Shown: one piece after another, positions 37,569 through 44,261 of the stretch
Layout: each line of letters starts with the position of its first letter
How positions within the stretch are numbered: the first letter of the stretch is position 1
Origin: a virus
Strand: one strand, 5' to 3'
Virus record (IMG/VR): IMGVR_UViG_3300044811_000029
Coordinates: 1-45,719 of that record
DNA length: 45,719 bases
Position numbers and translations under genes: made by a program
Notes under the pieces: generated by a model
What the model was told of the DNA's origin: nothing
The model's input: the letters and a program-made list of their open reading frames with translations, nothing else
The model's database searches: none

Positions 37569-37782
37569 GGAAACCAAGACGGTCACCTTCGACCTGAACC
37601 TTCAGGGCATCTCGTACGTCACCCCCAAGGTGGCGTTCGGCCGCAGTGAAGACCGGCTGATCCTCAGCCTCCGCGGCCCGATGGTCGATCTCACCGCAAG
37701 CGACGCTGAGGCCCTCGGCACCCATCTCATCGCCGCCGCCGAGGGCATCCGCCGGAACCCTGATGGCGGCACCGATGACTGA
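37561..37782 (+). CDS. Small early protein, function unknown
   Basis: A 73-residue beta-rich protein (ATG 37561; VTFDLNLQGISYVTPKVAFG). Coupled to both neighbours. No recognised motif. Confidence 0.55.
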   Translation: MAEETKTVTFDLNLQGISYVTPKVAFGRSEDRLILSLRGPMVDLTASDAEALGTHLIAAAEGIRRNPDGGTDD

Positions 37783-38035
37783 GACGCAGGAGATCCAGGT
37801 CAGCGAGGTCCACTACATCCTGCTCGTCGACATCGACCAGGGCAACGTCTTCGACCAGTTCCTGATCAGCGCAGGCGAGAAGGTCTTCCTGGCCATCCCC
37901 GGCGAGCCGCCCGCCGACGTGTCCAAGCTCGTCTGGGACCTGGAGCATCTCGGCTGGTGCTGGCGGCCGGCGAACGACGACCGCTGGCAGCTCACCGACG
38001 CGGGCCGCCTGGCGATGGAAGGCAGCGGGCTGTGA
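37763..38035 (+). CDS. Small early protein, function unknown
   Basis: A 90-residue protein. Either ATG 37763 or ATG 37775 could be the start; the second leaves an 8-base rather than a 20-base overlap. The body is a mixed fold (YILLVDIDQGNVFDQFLI, LVWDLEHLGWCWRPANDDRWQLTDAGRLA) and could be a winged-helix-type domain, but no family is recognised. Confidence 0.5.
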   Translation: MAAPMTETQEIQVSEVHYILLVDIDQGNVFDQFLISAGEKVFLAIPGEPPADVSKLVWDLEHLGWCWRPANDDRWQLTDAGRLAMEGSGL

Positions 38036-38085
38036 GCGCCGCGACCTACCGGCACACCCACCGCGTGCGCATGGCTGCGACATGA
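38032..38085 (+). CDS. 17-codon micro-ORF
   Basis: GTG 38032 in a 4-base overlap with the previous stop; 17 codons, basic and His/Arg-rich, ending in a 4-base overlap with the next ATG. It exactly fills the gap between two coupled genes, so it may act as a translation bridge. Weak as a protein. Confidence 0.3.
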   Translation: MSAATYRHTHRVRMAAT

Positions 38086-38261
38086 GCGAACCCGCCGTCA
38101 TGCGCATCCCGGACCACATCCTGGCCCTCGCCGAGCAGCTGCCCGAACCGTCGGAGCCGGCCGACCGCAGCGTGCCGTGGAAGCAGCGGCAGCGACTGCC
38201 GTGCCTCGTCGACCCGGACTGCACCGTCGACCACCTGAGGAGACGCCGTGGAAAGCGCTGA
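38082..38261 (+). CDS. Small early protein
   Basis: A 59-residue protein (ATG 38082) with a Pro/Glu-rich N-terminal half and two Cys (CLVDPDC) near the end, then a very basic tail. Overlaps the next GTG by 14 bases. Function unknown. Confidence 0.5.
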   Translation: MSEPAVMRIPDHILALAEQLPEPSEPADRSVPWKQRQRLPCLVDPDCTVDHLRRRRGKR

Positions 38262-38442
38262 CGTCGAGGTGGTGCACGTCTACCTGTCCACCGGCTGCCT
38301 GCACGGCCACCACGACTACTGCCAGCGCGAACGCGGCCTCGCCGGCGACAAGACGCCGGCCAAATGCAAATTCTGCGGCGCGCCCTGTATCTGCCCTTGT
38401 GGACACGGGAAGCGGTGCGAGGAAGGAACCGACCGTGACTGA
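38248..38442 (+). CDS. Cys/His-rich zinc-finger-type protein
   Basis: A 64-residue protein (GTG 38248 after GAGGAG) with about eight Cys and several His: STGCLHGHHDYC, AKCKFCG, PCICPCGHGKRC. I recall close relatives with the VYLSTGCLHG start in many actinophages. It probably binds two zinc ions. Function unknown. Confidence 0.65.
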   Translation: MESADVEVVHVYLSTGCLHGHHDYCQRERGLAGDKTPAKCKFCGAPCICPCGHGKRCEEGTDRD

Positions 38443-38689
38443 ACCGAACATGACCCCCGGCGAGCTGGCCGCCTTCGACCAGCTGCTGGAACTGGCGATG
38501 GAGACCACGCTCGCGCACGTCGCCGCGTACGACGACCTCGACGTGCCCGACGCCATGTGGGCGTTCTTCCGCGACCTCGAAGCGCTCGGGAACTCCGAGT
38601 TCGTCATCCAGTCGCTGGCAATGAACCTGGCCGGGGTCGCGATCCGGCTCAGGCGGCTGCTGCTCGAACAGGAACGGGCGGCGCACTGA
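38435..38689 (+). CDS. Small helical early protein
   Basis: An 84-residue acidic helical protein (GTG 38435 with GGAAGG; LAAFDQLLELAMETTLAHVAAYDD). No motif. Overlaps the next ATG by one base. Confidence 0.55.
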   Translation: MTEPNMTPGELAAFDQLLELAMETTLAHVAAYDDLDVPDAMWAFFRDLEALGNSEFVIQSLAMNLAGVAIRLRRLLLEQERAAH

Positions 38690-38931
38690 TGGCCTCACTC
38701 CGCAAGCTCAACCGTCGCCTGACCGTCTGGCAGCGCTACGCCGACCGCGTGGCCTTCAACCCGCGCATCAATCAGCCCTGGGCATGGCAGCCGCCCCGCG
38801 GCTACCAGCGAGCCGCAAAAGCTGTCGAGCGCGAGGACGAGCGCCGCTTCTGGGACGAGGCCCCGGAAGTCTGGCTCGGCGGCCCCACGGGCGAGCAGGC
38901 GCTGATCGCCGACGTCCTCGGCGGTGCCTGA
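38689..38931 (+). CDS. Small basic protein, copy A of a tandem pair
   Basis: An 80-residue protein starting MASLRKLNRRLTVWQRY. The same start is seen in the next gene, so the two arose by duplication. The rest is Trp/Pro-rich and then acidic. Function unknown. Confidence 0.55.
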   Translation: MASLRKLNRRLTVWQRYADRVAFNPRINQPWAWQPPRGYQRAAKAVEREDERRFWDEAPEVWLGGPTGEQALIADVLGGA

Positions 38932-39161
38932 TGGCCAGCATGCGCAGGCTCAAGCGGCGGCTGACCGTCTGGCAGCGCTACGACGCCCGCTACAACCACC
39001 CCGGCGACTACCTGCTCGCGTGGCGGCCCTTCAAGCCCGCACGCGGCCACACGCGCGCCGTCATACGGCTCACCGACGAGCAGGTCCGCCGCGACTGGTT
39101 CCAGTTCCGCCCGGACGACGACGACTGGTTCGACGTGCGCAGCGAGGAGGACGAATGGTGA
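38931..39161 (+). CDS. Small basic protein, copy B of a tandem pair
   Basis: A 76-residue protein starting MASMRRLKRRLTVWQRY, paralogous to its neighbour in the first 17 residues, with a divergent acidic C terminus (DDDDWFDVRSEEDEW). Function unknown. Confidence 0.55.
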   Translation: MASMRRLKRRLTVWQRYDARYNHPGDYLLAWRPFKPARGHTRAVIRLTDEQVRRDWFQFRPDDDDWFDVRSEEDEW

Positions 39162-39376
39162 TCGAGCTGACCGACGAGATGCGGCGGGCGTTCACCGAGA
39201 TCAAGGCCGCCGTCAAGGGCTGCGATGGGCTCGATGACGGCGACTTCGAGGGCGTGGCTGCCGTGCTGGCCATCGTCGAGCGGGACTACCTCCGGGTGGA
39301 CGGCGTGCACAGGGACGGCCGCACCTGTCGGCCCGGGAACCTCTGCGTCTACTGCTCCCCGGAGTCGCCGCCGTGA
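39155..39376 (+). CDS. Small Cys-containing early protein
   Basis: A 73-residue protein (ATG 39155 or GTG 39158; GAGGAGG lies upstream of both). C-R-P-G-N-L-C-V-Y-C near the end gives a small Cys cluster. Function unknown. Confidence 0.55.
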   Translation: MVIELTDEMRRAFTEIKAAVKGCDGLDDGDFEGVAAVLAIVERDYLRVDGVHRDGRTCRPGNLCVYCSPESPP

Positions 39377-39579
39377 GCCGCGCGAAGCTCGTCCCGCACG
39401 TCTTCATCCCCGACCCCGACGTGCCCGCCGACCCCCTCGACCGCACCGGCCGCGGGGCCTGCCGCGAGTGCCACCTGATGGGCCGGGCCGGCGACCCGCG
39501 CCACAAGATGCCCGACCTGTTCGACCAAGACGAAGAGCACCGGCGAAGAGCCGGCGAGACCACGGAAGGAGCCGCCTGA
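39373..39579 (+). CDS. Small early protein
   Basis: A 68-residue protein (GTG 39373, 4-base overlap) with PHVFIPDPDVPADPLDRTGRGACRECHLMGRAGDPRHK, including a C-x-x-C-H pattern similar to the zinc knuckles in WhiB-like or HNH-type proteins, but incomplete. Function unknown. Confidence 0.55.
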   Translation: MSRAKLVPHVFIPDPDVPADPLDRTGRGACRECHLMGRAGDPRHKMPDLFDQDEEHRRRAGETTEGAA

Positions 39580-39604
39580 CAATTCCGAATACCGATTCAC
39601 CAAT

Positions 39605-39633
39605 AGCGGCCGGGGCACCATTACCCGGCCGCT
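39605..39633 (+). terminator. Hairpin at the end of the early block
   Basis: AGCGGCCGGG and CCCGGCCGCT form a perfect 10-bp stem with a 9-base loop. It starts an unusually AT-richer stretch. No T-run. Confidence 0.5.
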
Positions 39634-39744
39634 GGAATCGCATCCGGCTGTGAATGAGAGCACGAGGTAAATGGTGATCCATAAGACACGGCATTCCGGC
39701 GCGGCGTTGATCAACATGCGGTGCGAGCTGGGAGAATGGGGATC

Positions 39745-39779
39745 GGCCGGACGGGTGCGTCAACACCCGCTACCCGGCC
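39745..39779 (+). ncRNA. Structured element in the gene-free gap 39580-39823
   Basis: GGCCGG/CCGGCC encloses GGGTG/CACCC, giving a two-level hairpin. The gap of about 244 bases has no convincing gene, a different base mix, and a second hairpin at 39605-39633. I could not identify a known RNA family or a tRNA. A regulatory RNA or protein-binding site is possible. Confidence 0.3.
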
Positions 39780-39823
39780 TGAAGCACCACCGATTCGCCC
39801 TACGAACCGGAAGGAGCCCTGCG

Positions 39824-39901
39824 GTGACTATCGCATGGGTTAGCGCCCTGTCGCATCCTCGCAACGCCGTGTCGCGCGCCACCGAACAGGCGTACGCCTA
39901 A
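39824..39901 (+). CDS. 25-codon micro-ORF with strong ribosome binding site
   Basis: GTG 39824 follows GGAAGGAG at the right spacing; 25 codons end at TAA, which overlaps the next ATG. It may be a leader peptide for the downstream gene. The longer frame from 39671 has a weaker site and odd composition. Confidence 0.4.
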   Translation: MTIAWVSALSHPRNAVSRATEQAYA

Positions 39902-40296
39902 TGGGCCGCCAGCACCGCGTGCGCCCTGGCCGCCGCCGCGAAGACATCCTCTACAAGGTCCACGTCTGGCGCTCTATCGCCGTGCTGATCACGGACGATC
40001 CCCCATTTCCTGATCCCGGGGCTCGTCGTCTGCTGGCCGCGAGCCTCATGCACATCTTCGGGCAGGCCGAGTCGCCCCTGTTCCCGGCGCGAACGCCCGA
40101 CGAGTTCATCGCGTGCGTCAAGGAGCTGCACGAGGCGAAGATGCTCGGCGTCGAGGACGGTGTGGCCTTCGTGGCCTTCCCGGACCGCGACGCACTCGGC
40201 CGGACCTACGCCCGGCGCGTGCCGCGACACGAGATGGGCGAGTTCATCGAGGCGCTGCGGCAAAGCATTGCCGAGGACCCCAGCGGTGACCAGTGA
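39901..40296 (+). CDS. Early protein upstream of the initiator
   Basis: A 131-residue protein (ATG 39901) with a basic N terminus (MGRQHRVRPGRRREDILYKVHVW) and a mixed helical/beta body. It overlaps the initiator start by 4 bases, as helper or loader genes often do. No family recognised. Confidence 0.55.
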   Translation: MGRQHRVRPGRRREDILYKVHVWRSIAVLITDDPPFPDPGARRLLAASLMHIFGQAESPLFPARTPDEFIACVKELHEAKMLGVEDGVAFVAFPDRDALGRTYARRVPRHEMGEFIEALRQSIAEDPSGDQ

Positions 40297-41042
40297 GCTA
40301 CGAGGCCGTCCGCTGGGCGCTCTACGACGCGCCGATGCTGCTCACCTCCGCAGGCAAGCCGGATGCCACGGCGCGCCTCGTGCTGATTGCCCGCGCCGAG
40401 CGGGCCGACAAGCATGGCCGCAACACCTACGCCGGACCGGCTGACCTGATGAAGAGCACCGGCCTGGACGAGCGGACGATCCAGCGCGCCGACCGCAGGC
40501 TCGAAGAGTCGGGGCAGATGATCCGCGACGGCATCTCGCACGTCGGCACGGTCCGCTGGCGGCTCGCCATGACGCTGAAGCAGTCCGATACGGAGAAGGC
40601 GACCGCCGACCCTCGGATTGAGCGCCGGCGCGAGGCGGACAAAGAGCGAATGCGACGCCACCGAGACCGGCAAAAAGCTGTCGCTGAAGCACGCACGGAG
40701 ATTGCTGTCACGGATTCTGCGTCCGTGACGTCACGGACTTTAAATCCGAACGTCACGGATTCTGCGTCCGTTCGTCACGGATTTAACGCCCCCCAAACCA
40801 CCAATGAACCACCAAGGGAACCACCAGTGGGAACCACCCCTGGGGGCACGCTTCCCCCAGACCCCCTGCGACCCCCCTCGCCTTCGGCTCAGGGGACCGA
40901 GCCGCAACCGTCAATCACGGAATCACTCACGCCAGCCCAAGACCAACAGGGTGACCCACTCCCGCACGCGAACGCGCGAGATCCGAGCCCGGCCGAGCAC
41001 CTCGCCACCGTCACCGACTTCTTCACCCGAGAGGCGATCTGA
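40293..41042 (+). CDS. Replication-initiator-like winged-HTH protein
   Basis: A 249-residue protein (GTG 40293). Residues about 5-95 form a winged helix-turn-helix (ARLVLIARAERADKHGRNTYAGPADLMKSTGLDERTIQRADRRLEESGQMI), then a basic RRHRDRQKAV region and a long disordered Pro/Ser-rich part, and a short helical C terminus. This layout resembles phage replication organisers (lambda O, DnaD-type). The gene contains four GTCACGGA iterons in its middle, as lambda O contains its own origin. I therefore propose it binds these sites to start replication. No helicase or primase motif is present. Confidence 0.65.
   Translation: MSYEAVRWALYDAPMLLTSAGKPDATARLVLIARAERADKHGRNTYAGPADLMKSTGLDERTIQRADRRLEESGQMIRDGISHVGTVRWRLAMTLKQSDTEKATADPRIERRREADKERMRRHRDRQKAVAEARTEIAVTDSASVTSRTLNPNVTDSASVRHGFNAPQTTNEPPREPPVGTTPGGTLPPDPLRPPSPSAQGTEPQPSITESLTPAQDQQGDPLPHANARDPSPAEHLATVTDFFTREAI
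40707..40781. promoter_or_regulatory. Iteron array, candidate replication origin
   Basis: GTCACGGA occurs at 40707, 40730, 40752 and 40774: 23, 22 and 22 bp apart, about two helical turns. A 16-bp palindrome TCCGTGACGTCACGGA (40722-40737) places one copy on the other strand, and an AT-rich TTTAAAT lies between. A 20-bp segment starting GTCACGGATTC is repeated exactly at 40707 and 40752, including silent positions. The array lies within the initiator-like gene. Confidence 0.65.
40796..40838. repeat. AACCACC direct repeats
   Basis: AACCACC occurs at 40796, 40807, 40819 and 40832, spaced 11, 12 and 13 bp, just downstream of the iterons. It is coding sequence as well (Thr/Pro/Glu-rich). It could be a helicase-loading or primase site, or simple low complexity. 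Confidence 0.4.
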
Positions 41043-41290
41043 TGACCACGTCCCGCACTGCGTTGATCGGCCTCACAGCCGTAGCCCTGCTCGTAGGCGG
41101 CTGTTCGTCGCCTACGCCCAAAACGACCCCCGTGCCTACACCGAGCGCCAGCGTGGCCGACCCGGCCAGGGACCTCGGCGCGGGCACACCCGGTGCCTAC
41201 TGCGCCACCTCGCGGCTCGGCAAGCACTTCACCAAGGATGGCGTCACGTACACCTGCAAGGGCCCGAAGCCGTACCGGTGGCGCTCATGA
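41042..41290 (+). CDS. Phage lipoprotein
   Basis: An 82-residue protein with a lipoprotein signal (hydrophobic helix then LLVGGCSS, a lipobox). After cleavage and lipid attachment the Thr/Pro-rich linker and a small domain (YCATSRLGKHFTKDGVTYTCKGPKPYRWR) would lie outside the membrane, with one Cys pair. Exported phage lipoproteins often block superinfection or receptor binding. Starts at ATG 41042 over the initiator stop. Confidence 0.75.
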   Translation: MTTSRTALIGLTAVALLVGGCSSPTPKTTPVPTPSASVADPARDLGAGTPGAYCATSRLGKHFTKDGVTYTCKGPKPYRWRS

Positions 41291-41550
41291 TCCAGCTCAA
41301 AGACCCCACCCGGATCGGCCCCACCGTCGCCGCCCTACGACGCATGAGCCTCGCCAGCCAACGCGAAGTCGCCGACCACATCGGCATGGACCCCGCCCGG
41401 CTCAGCGACTGGGAACGCGGACACGCCACGCCCACCCTGCCGTACCTGGTCCCCGCCCTCGGCTACCTCGGCTACGAGCTGCACATCGTCCCCGAGCCCG
41501 AAGAACGCCACCCCGGCGCCCGACCCACCGGAACCGGGTGGCCGGCATGA
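41287..41550 (+). CDS. XRE-family HTH regulator
   Basis: An 87-residue protein with a clear HTH: RRMSLASQREVADHIGMDPARLSDWERGHATPTLPYLVPALGYLGYEL. It overlaps the lipoprotein gene by 4 bases. A third HTH regulator, unrelated to the 26037/26134 pair, probably tuning this block or a later stage. Confidence 0.75.
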   Translation: MIQLKDPTRIGPTVAALRRMSLASQREVADHIGMDPARLSDWERGHATPTLPYLVPALGYLGYELHIVPEPEERHPGARPTGTGWPA

Positions 41551-41822
41551 GCGAGCCGATTCGCAAGCCCGAAGCCGCAACCGTCTGGGTGCAGTACAAG
41601 GGCACCGAGCTGTGCGCCGACTTCGCCTGCACCTGCGGCAGAGGAGGCCACATCGACGCCAGGTTCGCCTACTCGGTGCAATGCGGAGCCTGCGGCCAGA
41701 TCTGGGTGCTCCCGCAGACGCTAAAGCTGGTGCGCGCCGAGGAGGCCACCGAGGCCGACGGCCACAAGCTCGACCAGCATGACGCCGTGCCCGTTCCGAT
41801 GGACGATTGGCCCCGCACATGA
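41547..41822 (+). CDS. Small CxC/CxxC protein
   Basis: A 91-residue protein (ATG 41547) with FACTCGRGGHIDARF and CGACGQIW motifs, a likely zinc ribbon. Coupled to its neighbours. Function unknown. Confidence 0.6.
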   Translation: MSEPIRKPEAATVWVQYKGTELCADFACTCGRGGHIDARFAYSVQCGACGQIWVLPQTLKLVRAEEATEADGHKLDQHDAVPVPMDDWPRT

Positions 41823-42010
41823 TCTGGATCTACCTCACCGACGCCTACCCGACCGAGGCCGACTGCCGCGCCAGCTTCAACACCATGGACGTCGACGCGG
41901 AGTACCTCGGCGTCTGGCACGCGCCCACCCCGGAGCTTCCCGAAGTCCACGTGTTCGGCGCAGGCGTCGACCGCGACGACCTCTTCCGCACGGGCTGGGT
42001 GATCGCATGA
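41819..42010 (+). CDS. Small early protein, function unknown
   Basis: A 63-residue protein (ATG 41819, 4-base overlap; the track-independent TTG at 41807 is less likely). Aromatic start MIWIYLTDAYPT. No motif. Confidence 0.5.
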   Translation: MIWIYLTDAYPTEADCRASFNTMDVDAEYLGVWHAPTPELPEVHVFGAGVDRDDLFRTGWVIA

Positions 42011-42183
42011 ACCTCGAAGACCAGTACCGGTTCACGATCCAGGCCGTGAGCCTTTCGGGGGCGCCCGCTGACCTCAGCCTCCACTGCGATCGGTGCGGCC
42101 GGTGGACGGTCCACATCGCGGAACCGCGCACCCTCGCCGAGCTGGAGCAGCGCGCCGACGAGCGCACGGAGGTCTGCCGGTGA
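42007..42183 (+). CDS. Small CxxC early protein
   Basis: A 58-residue protein (ATG 42007) with HCDRCGRWTVH and a C-terminal Cys, a likely zinc knuckle. Coupled by overlap. Function unknown. Confidence 0.5.
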   Translation: MNLEDQYRFTIQAVSLSGAPADLSLHCDRCGRWTVHIAEPRTLAELEQRADERTEVCR

Positions 42184-42395
42184 AGGAGATCGCGCTCGGC
42201 GACGGTAAGTGGGCGGAGGCCATCCTGCGGCAAGTGCGATCAGCGCGTCCCTACGACGACCGAGACACAGCCGCACTGCTCGGGCTACAAACGGAGCTTC
42301 GCGCAGGCGTCGACCTGGACGTCTGCGTCATGGGCTTCCTGCTCGGCGTTCAGGCCATCTACGGCCTCGACATCACGCTGACGGAGCGCCCATGA
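42180..42395 (+). CDS. Small early protein, function unknown
   Basis: A 71-residue protein (GTG 42180) with a charged helix (RQVRSARPYDDRDTAALLGLQTEL). No motif. Overlaps the next ATG by 4 bases. Confidence 0.5.
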   Translation: MKEIALGDGKWAEAILRQVRSARPYDDRDTAALLGLQTELRAGVDLDVCVMGFLLGVQAIYGLDITLTERP

Positions 42396-43324
42396 GCGAC
42401 CCGATCTGCGTCGTCTGCGAGAAGCGGCCCACCCCCGACGGCTACGCCTGCACCGGATGCGCCGACCGCGCCATCGGCAAGCTGGTCACGGTCATCGACC
42501 TCGCCCCCGACGCGAGGCTCGTCGCAGCCGGGCTCATACGCCGCGGTGGCGGCTTCGGCAGCAACAAGCCCGGCTCCCGGCCGCCACTCAACGACTCGGC
42601 CACCGACGTCATGGACGAAATCCAGAACACGCTCACCACGCTGGCCCGCGACATCGCCGAGGCGCGGGGGCGCGAGGTGCCGCACAGCCTGCGGGCCGAC
42701 CCGATCGTCGTCGCCGCCCGGTGGCTCGCGGGCCAGGTCGAATGGCTCAGGCACGCCATCGACGGGGCGGAACCACGGGCCGTTCGCGCCTTCGACGAGA
42801 TCGCCGTCTGCGCCGGGCGGCTGCGAGGAATCGTCAACGGGCCCGGCGAGCAGAAGTTCCTCGGGCCGTGCGGATACGTCTTCCAGGTCGACGTCACGTC
42901 GCTCGACAGGGAGCCGGAGACTGAGTTCGTCGACGGCAAGGTCTGCGACGGCGACGTGTACGCCTACCGCGGGGCACAGAAAGGCCGCTGCCGGACGTGT
43001 GGGGCCGAGGTGGCCACCAGCGAGCGACAGGCGTGGCTCGACGGCGAGGTGCGCTCTCACGCCTTCCGGGCCACCGAGATCGCCCAGGCGTACGCCATCA
43101 ACGTCAAGACCATCCGATCCTGGGCCACTGAACGACCCGAGGTACGCAACGCCGACAGCAAGCTGGTCCGAAGCGCAGCCCCGGCACGACTACGGCCACA
43201 CGCCCACGACCGCGACGGCCACCCGCTCTACCTGCTCGGTGACGTGCTCGACCTCGCCGCCGCCGACGCGGCACGACGCGAAGGCAACCGATCGCGCCGA
43301 TCACGCAGGGAGGCGGTGAGTTGA
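42392..43324 (+). CDS. DNA-binding protein with two zinc sites and a C-terminal HTH
   Basis: A 310-residue protein (ATG 42392). CVVC...CTGC near the N terminus and CRTCGAEV in the middle suggest two zinc sites; EIAQAYAINVKTIRSWATE is a helix-turn-helix followed by a basic C terminus. It ends the early operon, and its stop overlaps a TTGACA box. I recall similar proteins at this position in other actinophages. It is a candidate late-gene regulator, but also could bind the packaging site next door. Confidence 0.65.
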   Translation: MSDPICVVCEKRPTPDGYACTGCADRAIGKLVTVIDLAPDARLVAAGLIRRGGGFGSNKPGSRPPLNDSATDVMDEIQNTLTTLARDIAEARGREVPHSLRADPIVVAARWLAGQVEWLRHAIDGAEPRAVRAFDEIAVCAGRLRGIVNGPGEQKFLGPCGYVFQVDVTSLDREPETEFVDGKVCDGDVYAYRGAQKGRCRTCGAEVATSERQAWLDGEVRSHAFRATEIAQAYAINVKTIRSWATERPEVRNADSKLVRSAAPARLRPHAHDRDGHPLYLLGDVLDLAAADAARREGNRSRRSRREAVS

Positions 43325-43350
43325 CAGAAGATCACTCTGGCAGCCATGAT
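43321..43350 (+). promoter_or_regulatory. Late promoter candidate
   Basis: TTGACA (43321-43326) overlaps the end of the early operon; an 18-bp spacer leads to CATGAT (43345-43350). It is the only TTGACA box I noticed next to the packaging genes and would start transcription into HNH, terminase and head genes. Confidence 0.5.
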
Positions 43351-43371
43351 CTGCACAGCCAGAACTGTCGA

Positions 43372-43408
43372 AAGCCCCGGCCGCGCCCCCGTCGCGACAC
43401 CGGGGCTT
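43372..43408 (+). terminator. Hairpin between early operon and packaging genes
   Basis: AAGCCCCGG and CCGGGGCTT form a 9-bp stem with a 19-base GC-rich loop, followed by CGTCG. It lies downstream of the promoter candidate, so it could end early transcription or be a regulated leader terminator. Confidence 0.5.
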
Positions 43409-43429
43409 CGTCGTATCCAGGCGGTGACC

Positions 43430-43786
43430 ATGGCCCGCATGCACGTCTGCTCCTGCATCGGATGCCCAGCCCACGACGGCACCTGCCCTGAACTCAGCAC
43501 CGCACGCAGATGCCCCGACTGCCAGGCCCACGCCGAGCAGCGCAGAGGCAGCAGGCAGGCACGGGGCTACGACGCACAGCACGACAGGCTCAGGGCCAGG
43601 TGGAAGCCCAAGGTGGATGCTGGCCTGGTCGACTGCCACGCTGAGGTGTGTCTGCTACCGCAGCGTCGCATCTGGCTGGGCATGGAGTGGCAGCTGGGCC
43701 ACACCCCTGACCGCAAGGCGTACCGAGGGCCCGAGCACAAGCCGTGCAACGAGGCTGAGGGTGGACGCATGAGCCATGGAGGCTGA
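43430..43786 (+). CDS. HNH endonuclease
   Basis: A 118-residue HNH nuclease (ATG 43430). Cys pairs CSCIGC and CPDC are likely structural zinc ligands; the HNH core is WQLGHTPD (H91, D94) with GPEHKPCN (H103, N107). HNH proteins next to terminase are often needed for cleavage at the packaging site. Confidence 0.85.
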   Translation: MARMHVCSCIGCPAHDGTCPELSTARRCPDCQAHAEQRRGSRQARGYDAQHDRLRARWKPKVDAGLVDCHAEVCLLPQRRIWLGMEWQLGHTPDRKAYRGPEHKPCNEAEGGRMSHGG

Positions 43787-43790
43787 GCAC

Positions 43791-44084
43791 ATGCCACTGA
43801 TCAACGTCATGCGGCACATCGCCAGCGAACAGGGCATGAGCGACTACGACTTCGACGTCAGCCTCAGTGCCTACATCGGGCACGGCACGCTGACCGAAGC
43901 CGAACGGCAACAGCTGCTGGCCATGGCACCCACCGACCGCAGCCTCTGGCTCGTGGCCGAGCGCCGCTACCCCATCGACGCGCTGCGTGCCGTCGTACTC
44001 GACTTCAACGCGCACGGCTACCTCACGGTCGAGGGCCTTGCCCGCTTCGACCAGCCGACAGGCGAGCCCGTCACCAGCCTCTGA
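43791..44084 (+). CDS. Small protein between HNH and terminase
   Basis: A 97-residue protein. GGAGG favours ATG 43791 over ATG 43776. It is helical with MRHIASEQGMSDYDFDVSLSAYIGHG. No known motif. Position suggests a packaging accessory role. Confidence 0.5.
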   Translation: MPLINVMRHIASEQGMSDYDFDVSLSAYIGHGTLTEAERQQLLAMAPTDRSLWLVAERRYPIDALRAVVLDFNAHGYLTVEGLARFDQPTGEPVTSL

Positions 44085-44107
44085 CGTTACCCAGCGTGAC
44101 CAGGGGT

Positions 44108-44217
44108 GGGGGGAGACCCCCAAGGGCCGAGGGGCGGAGGACCGCCGGGGAGGGCTCTGTTCGGTCGGCCTGGTTCAAAGCACACTCTGAGACCCTGACC
44201 GTCACGCAAGGTGACGG
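44108..44217. promoter_or_regulatory. Candidate packaging (cos/pac) region before terS
   Basis: The 177-base gap 44085-44261 has no gene but three hairpins: G5/C5 (44108-44121), GGCGG/CCGCC (44133-44146) and CCGTCAC/GTGACGG (44199-44217), with several G-runs of 4-6. A structured gap between HNH and small terminase is the expected place of the packaging start. The exact cut cannot be read from sequence. Confidence 0.45.
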
Positions 44218-44261
44218 CCGACCGAGGCGCCGCGCAAGGCGGGCCGAGGGAGATGATCGCG

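Noticed and set aside
39671-39901. 76-codon frame in the gap
   Set aside because: The first 50 codons have odd composition and cross two hairpins; only the last 25 codons, with their own strong ribosome binding site, look plausible.
44211-44261. Earlier terS start at GTG 44211
   Set aside because: It lies in the arm of a perfect hairpin and has no spacing for a ribosome binding site; the family pattern begins at MASGG.
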